48,581 bases of DNA from the NCBI RefSeq assembly GCF_002577195.1, contig NZ_NULG01000104.1, positions 1-48,581 of the forward strand, in the 5' to 3' direction. The notes under the pieces are model-generated. The model worked only from the letters and a program-made list of their open reading frames with translations, was not told the DNA's origin and searched no databases. This document shows, piece by piece, positions 16,525 through 25,641 of the stretch (the stretch's first letter is position 1; each line of letters begins with the position of its first letter). This DNA comes from Bacillus sp. AFS041924 (lineage in GTDB: Bacteria > Bacillota > Bacilli > Bacillales > Bacillaceae_G). The translations under genes were made by a program, and so were the position numbers.

Positions 16525-19419
16525 ATGAGAAAAGTAAAACGTATAGGTAGCAAATTGTTGTTAAGTTCTGTACTTGCTATGCAAGTTTTTACGCTACCGG
16601 CATATGCCACGTCTACGGAAAATTCAACAGTAGTCAGGACTATTCCACAAATTGATAGTCTAGTAGCACAATTATCAAAAAGTTCAAACACAGTCGGTAT
16701 GCATGCTGGAATTGCGGTGTATAATACGAGAACTGGGGAGCTGTTGGATCAGTACGACGCAGATAAAGCATTTGTTCCTGCATCTAACTTAAAACTGTTT
16801 GTTACAGCAGCGGGGCTAGATAAACTAAAGCCTGATTACCGCTTTAAAACTGAAGTGTACACTACTGGTCAAATTAACAAAAAAGGTGTGCTGCAAGGAG
16901 ACATAATTGTTAAAGGATATGGTGATCCATCATTGTCAGAAGAAGATATGCGAAATATGGCAAAAGAACTTTCCAACAAGGGCATTACATCTATGACCGG
17001 AGATATTTTGGTAGATGATAGTTATTATGACGACGATCGACTTGGAGCAGGGTGGATGTGGGACGATGAATCATATGGATATAATGCCCAAATTAGCTCA
17101 TTAGCTGTGCATGAAAATATGATAAGTCTTTCGATTACTCCAGATGGTTCTATAGGAGAAACACCTTCATTAGGGATGAATCCTATGACTGATTATGTAA
17201 CCATACATAACAATGTGAAAATTGTTGAAGGCAGGAATAATAACATTGTAATTGATAGACCTCGTGGGACGAATACAATTGTTATTAGTGGTACGATTGG
17301 TAAACAATCATCGGCCTATAAGGAAGATGTAGCAATAGATGACCCTGCTCTTTTTGCAGGAAATGTTTGGAAGAGAGCTTTGAATGCAGAAGGAATTGAC
17401 ATAACAAAGAAAAAAGTAAAAGTAGAAAAGACAAAAAATATAACAGGTACTCCGGTTCTTGTACATAACTCAAAGCCTCTTAGTGAATTAATTGTTCAGT
17501 TAAATAAACAAAGTGACAATTTCTATGCGGAAATGCTTTTGAAAGAATTAGGTGTAGTTGCTAAAAATGAAGGTAGCTTTAATGCAGGAGCAGACGTTAT
17601 TGAAGAATTTCTCAAAAAAGCAGAAATCGATACAAACTATAGGCAGGTTGATGGATCAGGATTATCACGTATGGATTTAATTTCACCAAAGCAAATGGCA
17701 CAATTATTGAAATATGTGTCCCAACAAGAGTATAAGGACGTATTTGAACAGTCACTACCAATTGCAGGTGTTGATGGAACACTTAAATCACGGATGATTG
17801 GAACGAGTGCTGAAAAAAATGTACATGCCAAAACCGGTTCTATGAGCGGAGTAAATAGTTTATCTGGTTATGTTACAGATCAAAATGGTGACAAGCTTGC
17901 ATTTTCAATTTTATTAAACGGTGTTCGTACATCAACATCAGCTACGGCTTTTCAGGATGCAGTTGCTGTTCTGTTGAGTCAATATCCAAATCAAACAGGT
18001 GAGGGTGTACAAACAATTGCTGATACATTTTTACTTTCTACACTTATCGACCCAATCTTGGATCAAGAAAATTTAAAAGGTGTAACGACTGGAATAGTTG
18101 TTGGTTCACTTGACCGTAAGAGTGGAGAAGAAGTGCTGTACCAACGAGATGCTGATGATTTACTAACACCAGCTTCGAATATGAAGCTTTTGACGGGAGC
18201 TACTGCACTAAGAGAACTCGGTCCAGACTATTCATTCAAAACGGAACTTTATTTAACAGCACCTCCAAATAAACATGGCAAAGTAGACGGGGATGTCATT
18301 ATTAAAGGATATGGCGATCCAACACTACAGTCAGATGACCCTTCTGGCCAACAAAACGGTACAAAGATTGCAAAACTAGTAGAAGATTTAAAGAAAAGGG
18401 GAATTACTCAAATCACTGGTAATATTATTATTGATGAAAGCCAGTATGATTCGCAGCGTCTAGGAACTGGATGGGCATGGGATGATGAAACATATGGATA
18501 TAATGCTCAATTAAGCGCACTATCAATTAATAGGAGTTCAGTTCTAGTAAACTATCAAACTAGTGAAGTTGGGAAACCAGTAGCCTTTAATTTGCAGCCT
18601 AAAACTGAGTATGTACAAATTCTAAATGAATCTAAAACAGTATCTTCAGATTCAAATAATACATTTACGATTGAAAGGGAACGAGGTAAGAACATAATTC
18701 ACTTAAAAGGAGACCTACCTATAGGTGTAAAACCTGATAGTGAACAGATAGCTGTAGAAGAGCCCTCTTTGTATGCAGGCACGATTATTAAAGAAGAAAT
18801 AGAAAAAGCGGGTATTAAACTTAATAAGCGAGCTGAGATAAAGACTGGTGTTGTAACAGATGGAAACGAGAAAATATCACAATTAAGCTCTCCGCCACTA
18901 CGTGATATTCTTGGCTATATGACTAAAGAGAGTGATAATTTCTATGCCGAAATGCTTCTTAAGCGACTTGGGGCGGAGAAGAAAAGGGAAGGAAGTTCTT
19001 CTGCAGGTGCGCAAGTTGTAAAAGATAGCTTACTAAAGTTCGGTATTGATCCGACATATAGAATGGTAGATGGATCTGGTTTAAGTAGATATGATATGCT
19101 TTCTGCACGTCAAATCGGAACTTTACTTGCAGGTATAAGTAAAGAATCTTATTTTAATGTATTTTATCAATCTCTCCCGATCGCTGGGGTTGATGGTACA
19201 TTGAAAAACCGAATGCGACAAACTCTTGCTGAAAATAATGTACATGCTAAAACAGGAACGCTTACTGGTGTGAGTGGATTTTCAGGCTATGTGACAACGA
19301 AGGATGGCGAACATCTGTATTTTGCTATTCTAATGAACGGTTATACATCATCTTCAAGCATCCTTACAGATGCACAAAATAAAATAGGTGCGGCACTAGC
19401 TGGAGTTTCATTTAAATAG
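16525..19419 (+). CDS. Tandem two-domain PBP4 (peptidase S13) D-Ala-D-Ala carboxypeptidase
   Basis: This 964-residue secreted protein holds two complete S13 domains. Family members remove terminal D-alanine from wall peptides or cut crosslinks. A signal peptide covers residues 1-29 (MRKVKRIGSKLL up to PAYAT). Domain 1 has ASNLK (catalytic Ser87), SDNFYAE and HAKTG; domain 2 has ASNMK (Ser551), SDNFYAE and HAKTG. All catalytic boxes are intact in both, and the domains share long identical phrases (SQ-LPIAGVDGTLK). Usual family length is about 480-500 residues. The ATG at 16525 follows GGGGAGAGG; an in-frame start 45 bases upstream lacks a site. Confidence 0.93.
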   Translation: MRKVKRIGSKLLLSSVLAMQVFTLPAYATSTENSTVVRTIPQIDSLVAQLSKSSNTVGMHAGIAVYNTRTGELLDQYDADKAFVPASNLKLFVTAAGLDKLKPDYRFKTEVYTTGQINKKGVLQGDIIVKGYGDPSLSEEDMRNMAKELSNKGITSMTGDILVDDSYYDDDRLGAGWMWDDESYGYNAQISSLAVHENMISLSITPDGSIGETPSLGMNPMTDYVTIHNNVKIVEGRNNNIVIDRPRGTNTIVISGTIGKQSSAYKEDVAIDDPALFAGNVWKRALNAEGIDITKKKVKVEKTKNITGTPVLVHNSKPLSELIVQLNKQSDNFYAEMLLKELGVVAKNEGSFNAGADVIEEFLKKAEIDTNYRQVDGSGLSRMDLISPKQMAQLLKYVSQQEYKDVFEQSLPIAGVDGTLKSRMIGTSAEKNVHAKTGSMSGVNSLSGYVTDQNGDKLAFSILLNGVRTSTSATAFQDAVAVLLSQYPNQTGEGVQTIADTFLLSTLIDPILDQENLKGVTTGIVVGSLDRKSGEEVLYQRDADDLLTPASNMKLLTGATALRELGPDYSFKTELYLTAPPNKHGKVDGDVIIKGYGDPTLQSDDPSGQQNGTKIAKLVEDLKKRGITQITGNIIIDESQYDSQRLGTGWAWDDETYGYNAQLSALSINRSSVLVNYQTSEVGKPVAFNLQPKTEYVQILNESKTVSSDSNNTFTIERERGKNIIHLKGDLPIGVKPDSEQIAVEEPSLYAGTIIKEEIEKAGIKLNKRAEIKTGVVTDGNEKISQLSSPPLRDILGYMTKESDNFYAEMLLKRLGAEKKREGSSSAGAQVVKDSLLKFGIDPTYRMVDGSGLSRYDMLSARQIGTLLAGISKESYFNVFYQSLPIAGVDGTLKNRMRQTLAENNVHAKTGTLTGVSGFSGYVTTKDGEHLYFAILMNGYTSSSSILTDAQNKIGAALAGVSFK

Positions 19420-19446
19420 GAACAAATCTAATTTTATATAATAATC

Positions 19447-19485
19447 AACAAAGTCGTCTCTAGTAAAATAGAGACGGCTTTGTTT
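19447..19485 (+). terminator. Terminator of the tandem PBP4 gene
   Basis: AAAGTCGTCTC and GAGACGGCTTT form an 11-bp stem with one wobble pair around TAGTAAAATA, followed by GTTTG. Confidence 0.82.
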
Positions 19486-19839
19486 GTGCGCTAAAATATG
19501 AAGAAATACTAACTACTAGAATAAAGAAATAAATAATATAAAAGAATTTAGATTTCTTTTTAAGGAGCTCATCATGTTTATAATAATAATTTTCTATCTA
19601 TAAATGAAAAATAATAAAAGTGAATGGTAGTAAAATCATTATAAAATATGAATTTTATAAAGTCTGAGTCTATTATTTAACTATTCACTTTAGTATATTG
19701 ATATATAAAATTTTATCACATAGTTTTGTTCTATAGCCTTTAAAAAGCTTTTTTACCAACACTAAGTTGAAAATAATAGTTTACTAATGTATTATTAATA
19801 ATAATCAGAATATTCATTAAAAAAGAGGAGGGTTTTCAT
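19486..19839. other. AT-rich gap, nothing recognised
   Basis: This stretch of about 350 bases is very AT-rich. No gene, hairpin or convincing promoter was identified. The promoter of the following oxidoreductase gene should lie here. Confidence 0.4.
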
Positions 19840-20838
19840 ATGAGTAAACAAATTCCTGAAAAATGGTGGAGTCAGCTTAGGCTGCCAGCTATTGCTGCAC
19901 CGATGTTTTTAGTGTCTGGACCTGAGTTAGTCGAGTCAGCATGTTTAAACGGAGTAATTGGTTCATTTCCAGCACCGAATGCTCGTCCGATTGAGGTTCT
20001 TGATCAATGGATGGGTCAATTAAATGATAATCTTGCTTTGGCACGCGCAAATGAACCAGAACGTAAAATTGCTCCTTGGGCAATGAATATGGTCGTTCAT
20101 AGCTCTTATAGCAGATTGCAGGAAGAGCTTGAACTTTTGAAGAAACATAAGCCTGAGCTTGTTATTACTTCATTAGGTTCTCCTAAGGTAGTAGTTGATA
20201 TCGTACATAGTTATGGTGGTCTAGTATTTTCAGATGTTAGTGATATTAAGTTTGCTAAAAAAGCAGCCGAGGCTGGTGTTGATGGACTAATTTTAGTTGC
20301 CTCAGGTGCTGGTGGTCATGCTGGGAATTTAAATGGATTTGCGTTTGTTGATAGTGTTCGTACGTTCTGGGACGGCATTATTGTGCTTGCAGGTGCTATT
20401 TCGACTGGTAAGAGTATTTTAGCTGCTCAAGCTGCAGGTGCTGATTTAGCGTATATGGGAACGCGCTTCATCGTTGCGAAAGAAAGCTTAGCAAATGATG
20501 AATATCGTCAAATGTTAGTTGATGCAACTCAAGATGATCTTATACTGACTGATGCATTTTCTGGCGTAAAAGCGAATATGTTAATTCCTAGCATTGTGAA
20601 GGCTGGACTTGACCCTCAAGAATTGAAAAAGAAAAAACAGGTCGATTTTGATGGAATGAAAAATGAATCGAATGCGAAGGCTTGGAAAGAAATTTGGTCT
20701 GCTGGACACGGAGTTGGTGCAATTACAAAAATAAGTTCGATTGCCGACATTATAAGTGAACTAGAGGAAGAGTATGCTCAAGCAGTAGAAAAACTTAATC
20801 GAAATGCTGATAAGTTAAAATCAACGGTTAATAAATAA
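19840..20838 (+). CDS. Nitronate monooxygenase-like flavoprotein
   Basis: This 332-residue FMN enzyme belongs to the nitronate monooxygenase / 2-nitropropane dioxygenase family, which oxidises alkyl nitronates using oxygen. It is a TIM barrel starting LRLPAIAAPMFLVSGPELV, with the flavin-binding phrase ASGAGGHAGNLNGFAFV near residue 155 and a second phosphate-binding segment VLAGAISTGKSILAAQAAGA near 190. Some family members are enoyl-ACP reductases or have other roles, so the substrate is not proved. AGAGGAGGG precedes the ATG. It stands alone, and the next gene has its own promoter and leader. Confidence 0.85.
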   Translation: MSKQIPEKWWSQLRLPAIAAPMFLVSGPELVESACLNGVIGSFPAPNARPIEVLDQWMGQLNDNLALARANEPERKIAPWAMNMVVHSSYSRLQEELELLKKHKPELVITSLGSPKVVVDIVHSYGGLVFSDVSDIKFAKKAAEAGVDGLILVASGAGGHAGNLNGFAFVDSVRTFWDGIIVLAGAISTGKSILAAQAAGADLAYMGTRFIVAKESLANDEYRQMLVDATQDDLILTDAFSGVKANMLIPSIVKAGLDPQELKKKKQVDFDGMKNESNAKAWKEIWSAGHGVGAITKISSIADIISELEEEYAQAVEKLNRNADKLKSTVNK

Positions 20839-20879
20839 AGAAAATATTGTAAGCGTTTTACTTACATGCCGTGAATCTA

Positions 20880-20908
20880 TTGTTTATTTATAATTTTAAG
20901 ATTATAAT
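20880..20908 (+). promoter_or_regulatory. Sigma-A-type promoter of the formate dehydrogenase operon
   Basis: TTGTTT (20880-20885) and a perfect TATAAT (20903-20908) are separated by exactly 17 bases. Transcription would start near 20915, giving a leader of about 310 bases ahead of the GTG start at 21225. Confidence 0.7.
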
Positions 20909-20923
20909 GATTTCATAGCGATG

Positions 20924-20951
20924 GAATCATAGTATGGAGATGTTATGATTC
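20924..20951 (+). promoter_or_regulatory. Leader hairpin 1
   Basis: GAATCATA (20924-20931) and TATGATTC (20944-20951) form an 8-bp stem with a 12-base loop, about ten bases into the predicted transcript. It may be part of an attenuation leader or the binding site of a dimeric regulator. Confidence 0.5.
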
Positions 20952-21010
20952 TATTAACTTAGTAAACAAAAAATGGATTGGTATGTTAGTACGATTTGCT
21001 AATAAACTAT

Positions 21011-21068
21011 TCCACCATGAAGACATAAAGCCTAATGATAGGTATGTGTTTTCGTGGTGGATTTTTTT
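21011..21068 (+). terminator. Terminator hairpin inside the formate dehydrogenase leader
   Basis: TCCACCA (21011-21017) pairs with TGGTGGA (21055-21061), extended inward by weaker pairs up to CCTA-ATGA-TAGG at the tip, and is followed by seven T. It lies between the predicted promoter and the start codon, so read-through must be allowed for the operon to be expressed. It could alternatively be the delayed terminator of the flavoprotein gene. Confidence 0.75.
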
Positions 21069-21084
21069 ATACGTTAAAACGTAA

Positions 21085-21180
21085 AAATTGGCAGCATGGT
21101 GGGTATTCAAGGACGTTGCCAATTTGGAGAATTAAGTAAAAGTGCAACTACGCCTGGTGTCTACGCCAAAATACGCGGCT
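21085..21180 (+). promoter_or_regulatory. Structured RNA module before the formate dehydrogenase start
   Basis: AAATTGGCA (21085-21093) pairs with TGCCAATTT (21117-21125). GTTGC at 21115-21119 can alternatively pair with GCAAC at 21144-21148. Next, TGGTG-TCTA-CGCCA (21155-21168) is a hairpin, closed further out by GCC (21152-21154) and GGC (21177-21179). The stretch is visibly richer in G and C than its surroundings. It is in frame with the enzyme gene but lies before a strong ribosome binding site, so it is read as leader RNA. The class was not recognised. Confidence 0.5.
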
Positions 21181-21224
21181 TGTCAGTCGGCGAGTTTTCT
21201 TTATGGAAAAAGGGGAGGAAAACC

Positions 21225-24164
21225 GTGGAAAATAACATGGTTACAGTCACAATCAATGGAAAAGAAACAATTGCCGAGCAAGGTTCAACGATCTTACAAA
21301 TCATCAATAAAAATGAAATTAGTCATCCGCAAATTTGTTATGTTCCTGAAGTCGATCCGATTCAAACGTGCGACACTTGTATTGTAGAGATTAATGGAGA
21401 GCTTAAACGTTCATGTTCAACTGTAGCAATGAGCGGGATGAATATTCAATTGTCTTCGCCTCGAGCAAAGGAAGCTCAAACAGAAGCAATGGATCGCTTA
21501 CTAGAAAATCATTTACTATATTGTACCGTTTGTGACAATAACAATGGGAATTGTAAGCTGCATAATACGGTTGAAGAAATGGGGATTGAGCATCAGAAGT
21601 ATCCTTATAAACCAAAGGCTGCTTCTTGTGAAGTAGATTTGACACATCCATTTTATCGATATGATCCAAACCAATGTATTGCTTGTGGTCAGTGCGTAGA
21701 AGTATGTCAAAATCTACAAGTAAATGAGACGCTGTCAATTGATTGGGAAGCTGAGCGTCCTCGTGTCATTTGGGATAAAGGTGTTTCGATTAATGATTCT
21801 TCATGTGTTAGTTGTGGGCAATGTGTAACGATTTGTCCTTGTAATGCATTAATGGAAAAATCAATGCTTGGTGAAGCTGGTTTTATGACTGGATTAAATG
21901 ACGAATTACTTGATCCAATGATTGATTTAGTCAAAAAAGTAGAGCCTGGATATAGTGGTATTTTTGCCGTTTCAGAGGTAGAGGCAGCTATGCGAGAAAC
22001 TCGTACGAAAAAGACAAAAACAGTTTGTACTTTCTGTGGAGTTGGATGTACCTTTGAGGTTTGGACGAAGGATCGTAAAATCTTAAAAGTTCAACCAAGC
22101 TCTGATGCACCAGTGAATGCAATTTCGACTTGTGTAAAAGGTAAGTTTGGTTGGGATTTCGTTAATTCAAAAGAACGAATTACAAAACCATTAATTCGAA
22201 AAAATGGCGTATTTGTTGAAGCGAGCTGGAATGAAGCACTTGATTTAGTTGCAAGTAAACTTGGTTCAATTAAACAAGAATATGGTAAAGGCTCTGTAGG
22301 ATTTATTTCATCTTCAAAAATTACAAATGAAGAAAACTATTTAATTCAAAAGCTAGCACGACAAGTGTTTGAAACAAATAATGTTGATAATTGCTCTCGT
22401 TACTGTCAATCACCAGCAACAGATGGATTATTCCGTACGGTTGGTATGGGGGGAGATGCAGGAACGATTAAGGATATCGCAAAAGCTGGATTAGTTATTA
22501 TCGTTGGGGCGAATCCGGCGGAAGGTCATCCTGTTCTTGCAACTAGAGTTAAGCGAGCTCATAAATTACACGGCCAAAAACTAATTGTTGCAGATTTACG
22601 TAAAAATGAAATGGCAGAGCGTTCTGACATATTTATTAGACCAAAGCAAGGTACAGACCAAGTATGGCTGATGGCTGTTACGAAATATATAATTGATCAA
22701 GGCTGGCATGACTTGAAATTTATCTATGAGAATGTTCATTTCTTTGAAGATTTTAAAGTTGTTCTTGAAAAATATACACTTGAATATGCAGAAAGCGTGA
22801 CGGCCATTTCAAAGGAAACGCTAATTCAAATAGCTGAAATGATTCATGAAGCGGATGGAACTTGTATTTTATGGGGAATGGGTGTTACACAAAATACTGG
22901 TGGCTCAGATACTTCTGCTGCAATTTCGAACTTATTGCTTGCAACAGGTAACTATCGACGTCCAGGTGCTGGTGCTTATCCACTACGTGGTCACAATAAT
23001 GTACAAGGTGCATGTGATATGGGGACACTTCCAGGTTGGCTTCCAGGTTATCAACATGTTACTGATGATGCGGCTCGTAAAAAGTTTGAAAAAGCATGGG
23101 GCGTTGAAATCGCTGGAAAACCTGGTCTAGATAATATTCAAATGCTTCATTCAATTGAAAAAGGCGAAATGAAAGCTATGTATCTTGTAGGTGAAGATAT
23201 GGCGCTTGTTGATTGTAATGCAAACCATGTCGATGAAGTATTATCAGATTTGGATTTCTTTGTTGTACAAGATCTCTTCTTCTCGAAAACAGCGCAATAT
23301 GCAGATGTCATTTTACCTGCTGCGCCATCGCTAGAAAAAGAAGGAACATTTACAAATACTGAACGCCGAGTACAAAGATTATATCAAGCACTACCTACTC
23401 TTGGTGAATCGAAGCCTGACTGGTGGATTGTTCAAGAAATTGCGAACCGATTAGGTGCAAACTGGAACTACGAGCATCCAAGTGATGTCTTTGCAGAAAT
23501 GGCAAGTTTATCACCATTATTCTCACAAGCCAGCTATGAAGTAATGGAAGGCTGGAATAGTTTCCTTTGGGGAAGCTTAGACGGAGCAAGTACACCACTT
23601 CTTTATGAGGATGGTTTTAACTTCCCTGATAAAAAAGCAAGGTTTGCTTTAGCCGATTGGATGGAGCCTGTCTGGTTTCCGGAAGAATATGACCTATTAA
23701 TTAATAATGGTCGTATGCTTGAGCATTTCCATGAAGGGAATATGACGAATAAATCATACGGTATTCAATTAAAGGTACCTGAGATTTTTGTAGAGGTATC
23801 ACCAGAGCTTGCGAATGAGCGTGGAATTAAAGATGGATCGCTAGTTCGATTAGTCTCTCCGTATGGAGCGCTGAAATTGCCGGCACTAGTAACGGATAGA
23901 GTACAAAAAAATGAATTATTCTTACCGATGAATTCAACAAATAGGGAATCGGCGATTAATTTCTTAACAGGTCCAGCATCTGATCACCGTACAAACACAC
24001 CGGCGTATAAACAAACGAGAGTACGAATGGAAGTTCTGCGTGTAGAAGGTGAAAGTCCAATGCCAAAATCGAACCCGCGTAATAAAAAGCGAAATCCTCA
24101 AAATGGAATTGAGGTACAGCGAAAATGGGAGAGAGAAGGATACGTCCACTTAACGACAAAATAA
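21225..24164 (+). CDS. fdhF: Formate dehydrogenase alpha subunit-like molybdoenzyme (YjgC/YrhE type)
   Basis: This 979-residue cytoplasmic enzyme carries bis-MGD molybdenum and several iron-sulfur clusters and is expected to oxidise formate. In order: a 2Fe-2S ferredoxin-like domain (CDTCIVEINGELKRSC), a NADH-dehydrogenase-G-type region, two 4Fe-4S motifs (CIACGQCVEVC, CVSCGQCVTICPC), a Mo-domain 4Fe-4S motif (CTFCGVGC) and the large molybdopterin domains. The Mo ligand is Cys394 in NCSRYCQSPATDGL; the following residue is Gln rather than the His of classical enzymes. GTG 21225 is chosen because AAAGGGGAGGA lies 5 bases before it; ATG 21237 is an alternative. The upstream frame is leader RNA. 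Confidence 0.9.
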   Translation: MENNMVTVTINGKETIAEQGSTILQIINKNEISHPQICYVPEVDPIQTCDTCIVEINGELKRSCSTVAMSGMNIQLSSPRAKEAQTEAMDRLLENHLLYCTVCDNNNGNCKLHNTVEEMGIEHQKYPYKPKAASCEVDLTHPFYRYDPNQCIACGQCVEVCQNLQVNETLSIDWEAERPRVIWDKGVSINDSSCVSCGQCVTICPCNALMEKSMLGEAGFMTGLNDELLDPMIDLVKKVEPGYSGIFAVSEVEAAMRETRTKKTKTVCTFCGVGCTFEVWTKDRKILKVQPSSDAPVNAISTCVKGKFGWDFVNSKERITKPLIRKNGVFVEASWNEALDLVASKLGSIKQEYGKGSVGFISSSKITNEENYLIQKLARQVFETNNVDNCSRYCQSPATDGLFRTVGMGGDAGTIKDIAKAGLVIIVGANPAEGHPVLATRVKRAHKLHGQKLIVADLRKNEMAERSDIFIRPKQGTDQVWLMAVTKYIIDQGWHDLKFIYENVHFFEDFKVVLEKYTLEYAESVTAISKETLIQIAEMIHEADGTCILWGMGVTQNTGGSDTSAAISNLLLATGNYRRPGAGAYPLRGHNNVQGACDMGTLPGWLPGYQHVTDDAARKKFEKAWGVEIAGKPGLDNIQMLHSIEKGEMKAMYLVGEDMALVDCNANHVDEVLSDLDFFVVQDLFFSKTAQYADVILPAAPSLEKEGTFTNTERRVQRLYQALPTLGESKPDWWIVQEIANRLGANWNYEHPSDVFAEMASLSPLFSQASYEVMEGWNSFLWGSLDGASTPLLYEDGFNFPDKKARFALADWMEPVWFPEEYDLLINNGRMLEHFHEGNMTNKSYGIQLKVPEIFVEVSPELANERGIKDGSLVRLVSPYGALKLPALVTDRVQKNELFLPMNSTNRESAINFLTGPASDHRTNTPAYKQTRVRMEVLRVEGESPMPKSNPRNKKRNPQNGIEVQRKWEREGYVHLTTK

Positions 24165-24176
24165 AGGGGTATAATC

Positions 24177-24656
24177 ATGGCACAACCAATCACGACAATT
24201 CAAAAGTACGTACCGACGAAAGAAGAGCAAAACCAACAGAAACTAGAGGATTTGAAGATTTTATTAGCAGAAAATGAAGATTCGCTAAGTAAAATGATGA
24301 ACTTAGTTTCTGACTTAAATGATACTGGTGTTCTAGAGGCTGCAAATTCAATGCTACAGTCAAAAGAGAAAATTGCTAAAATTGCTTTAGGACAAATGAA
24401 CCGCGAGCCAGTAACGAATATTATAAATAACATCATGGGTGCTGCTGGAGTACTTTCAAGTGTTGACCCTGAGGTAACAACTAAGCTAATCAATTCTGTC
24501 ACAAAAGGAATTGATGAAGGGAATAAACATCTAAAAAAGGATGAGAAGATAGGCATTCTAGATTTAGTAAAAGTATTAAAAGACCCTGATGTAAATCGAG
24601 CAGTTGGTTTTGGTATTAATTTCCTAAAGGGTATGGGAAAAGGTCTAAAAGAATAA
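24177..24656 (+). CDS. yjgD: DUF1641 protein, YjgD-like partner of formate dehydrogenase
   Basis: This 159-residue, mostly helical protein is the usual neighbour of YjgC-type enzymes. It has no signal peptide and no cysteine motif. It contains a repeating pattern of small and hydrophobic residues (DLNDTGVLEAANSMLQSKEK, later LKDPDVNRAVGFGINFLKG) seen in DUF1641 proteins. The C-terminal FLKGMGKGL is typical. It starts 12 bases after the enzyme gene, with AAAGGGG as ribosome binding site, so the two are probably made together. It may help assemble or dock the enzyme, but no function is established. Confidence 0.85.
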   Translation: MAQPITTIQKYVPTKEEQNQQKLEDLKILLAENEDSLSKMMNLVSDLNDTGVLEAANSMLQSKEKIAKIALGQMNREPVTNIINNIMGAAGVLSSVDPEVTTKLINSVTKGIDEGNKHLKKDEKIGILDLVKVLKDPDVNRAVGFGINFLKGMGKGLKE

Positions 24657-24699
24657 TCGAAAAACAATTGATGTATTTAATAGAAAAGAGTTTAATAAT

Positions 24700-24746
24700 A
24701 AGAGATGAACCTATTAATGAAGAAATAAGTGAAAGGTTCATCTCTT
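24700..24746 (+). terminator. Hairpin between yjgD and fdhD
   Basis: AAGAGATGAACCT and AGGTTCATCTCTT form a perfect 13-bp stem around a loop of about 21 bases. The T-run after it is poor (TTAATG), so it may be a processing or mRNA-stability element that separates the enzyme genes from the cofactor genes rather than a full terminator. Confidence 0.55.
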
Positions 24747-24811
24747 AATGAATATTTTTGAAAAACTTACTATAAATTATAAAATACTTTAAAAGAAGGG
24801 AATCTTAAACG

Positions 24812-25621
24812 ATGCTACCAAATGAAGTGAGAAGAGGCATTCTCCGCTTTGAAAATGGTGAAACAAAACAGATTGACGACAGCGTTGTAACAGAGTATCC
24901 CGTCACACTTAAAATCAATGGACAAGAATTTGCTACAATGGTCAGTACCCCGGAATATATTGAGGATATGGTCGTAGGATTTCTAGCATCTGAAGGAATC
25001 ATCCGAAAATACGAGGATATCGAAAATATATGGTTCCAAGAAAAAGAAGGCTTCGTCCATGTAAAAACAAAGAATATTAATCCTTATTATAAAGAGATTC
25101 AAAGTAAAAGATATATTACATCATGCTGTGGAATGAGCAGACAAGGCTTTGTTTTTGTAAATGATGCGCTAACTGCAAAAAAAATGAACGAAATAAATGT
25201 TCAGCTATCATTTCAAGATTGTTTTCGCTTAATGAATGAGATCCAACAGTCTGCATTTTTGTTTCATAGTACAGGTGGAGTCCACAATGCTGCTTTATGT
25301 GATATAAATGGAATTATTTTGAATAGAATGGATATTGGGAGACATAATGCATTAGATAAAATCTATGGTTATTGTCTTAAAAATAATATTAGTATTTCAG
25401 ATAAAATTATTGTGTTTAGTGGACGTTTATCTTCTGAAATTTTACTAAAAGTAGCGAAAATAGGCTGTGAGGTCATATTGACTAAATCAGCTCCAACTGA
25501 ATTAGCTCTTCAATTAGCTGATGAATTAGGGATTACGACAGTTGGATTTATTCGAAATCAATCTCTAAATGTTTATACACATACAAATCGAATTGTAAAT
25601 GATTCAATTACATTGAAATAA
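24812..25621 (+). CDS. fdhD: Formate dehydrogenase accessory sulfurtransferase FdhD
   Basis: This 269-residue cytosolic protein passes sulfur from a cysteine desulfurase to the molybdenum of bis-MGD before it enters formate dehydrogenase. The family hallmarks are present: [11 protein letters not shown] near residue 52, the reactive cysteine pair in [10 protein letters not shown] near 108, [13 protein letters not shown] near 150, and [12 protein letters not shown] near 180. The presence of this gene supports the view that the upstream enzyme is a real formate dehydrogenase-class protein needing a sulfido ligand. AGAAGGGAA precedes the ATG. Confidence 0.95.
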   Translation: MLPNEVRRGILRFENGETKQIDDSVVTEYPVTLKINGQEFATMVSTPEYIEDMVVGFLASEGIIRKYEDIENIWFQEKEGFVHVKTKNINPYYKEIQSKRYITSCCGMSRQGFVFVNDALTAKKMNEINVQLSFQDCFRLMNEIQQSAFLFHSTGGVHNAALCDINGIILNRMDIGRHNALDKIYGYCLKNNISISDKIIVFSGRLSSEILLKVAKIGCEVILTKSAPTELALQLADELGITTVGFIRNQSLNVYTHTNRIVNDSITLK

Positions 25622-25641
25622 AAATAAGTGAGGCAATGGTT

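Noticed and set aside
21096-21224. Reading the formate dehydrogenase as starting at ATG 21096
   Set aside because: No ribosome binding site precedes that ATG, the extra 43 residues do not resemble the ferredoxin-like N-terminus, the bases form RNA stems, and AAAGGGGAGGA sits right before GTG 21225.
24200-24667. 155-codon minus-strand frame opposite yjgD
   Set aside because: It is an antisense shadow of the DUF1641 gene, rich in Ser and Phe, without a ribosome binding site.
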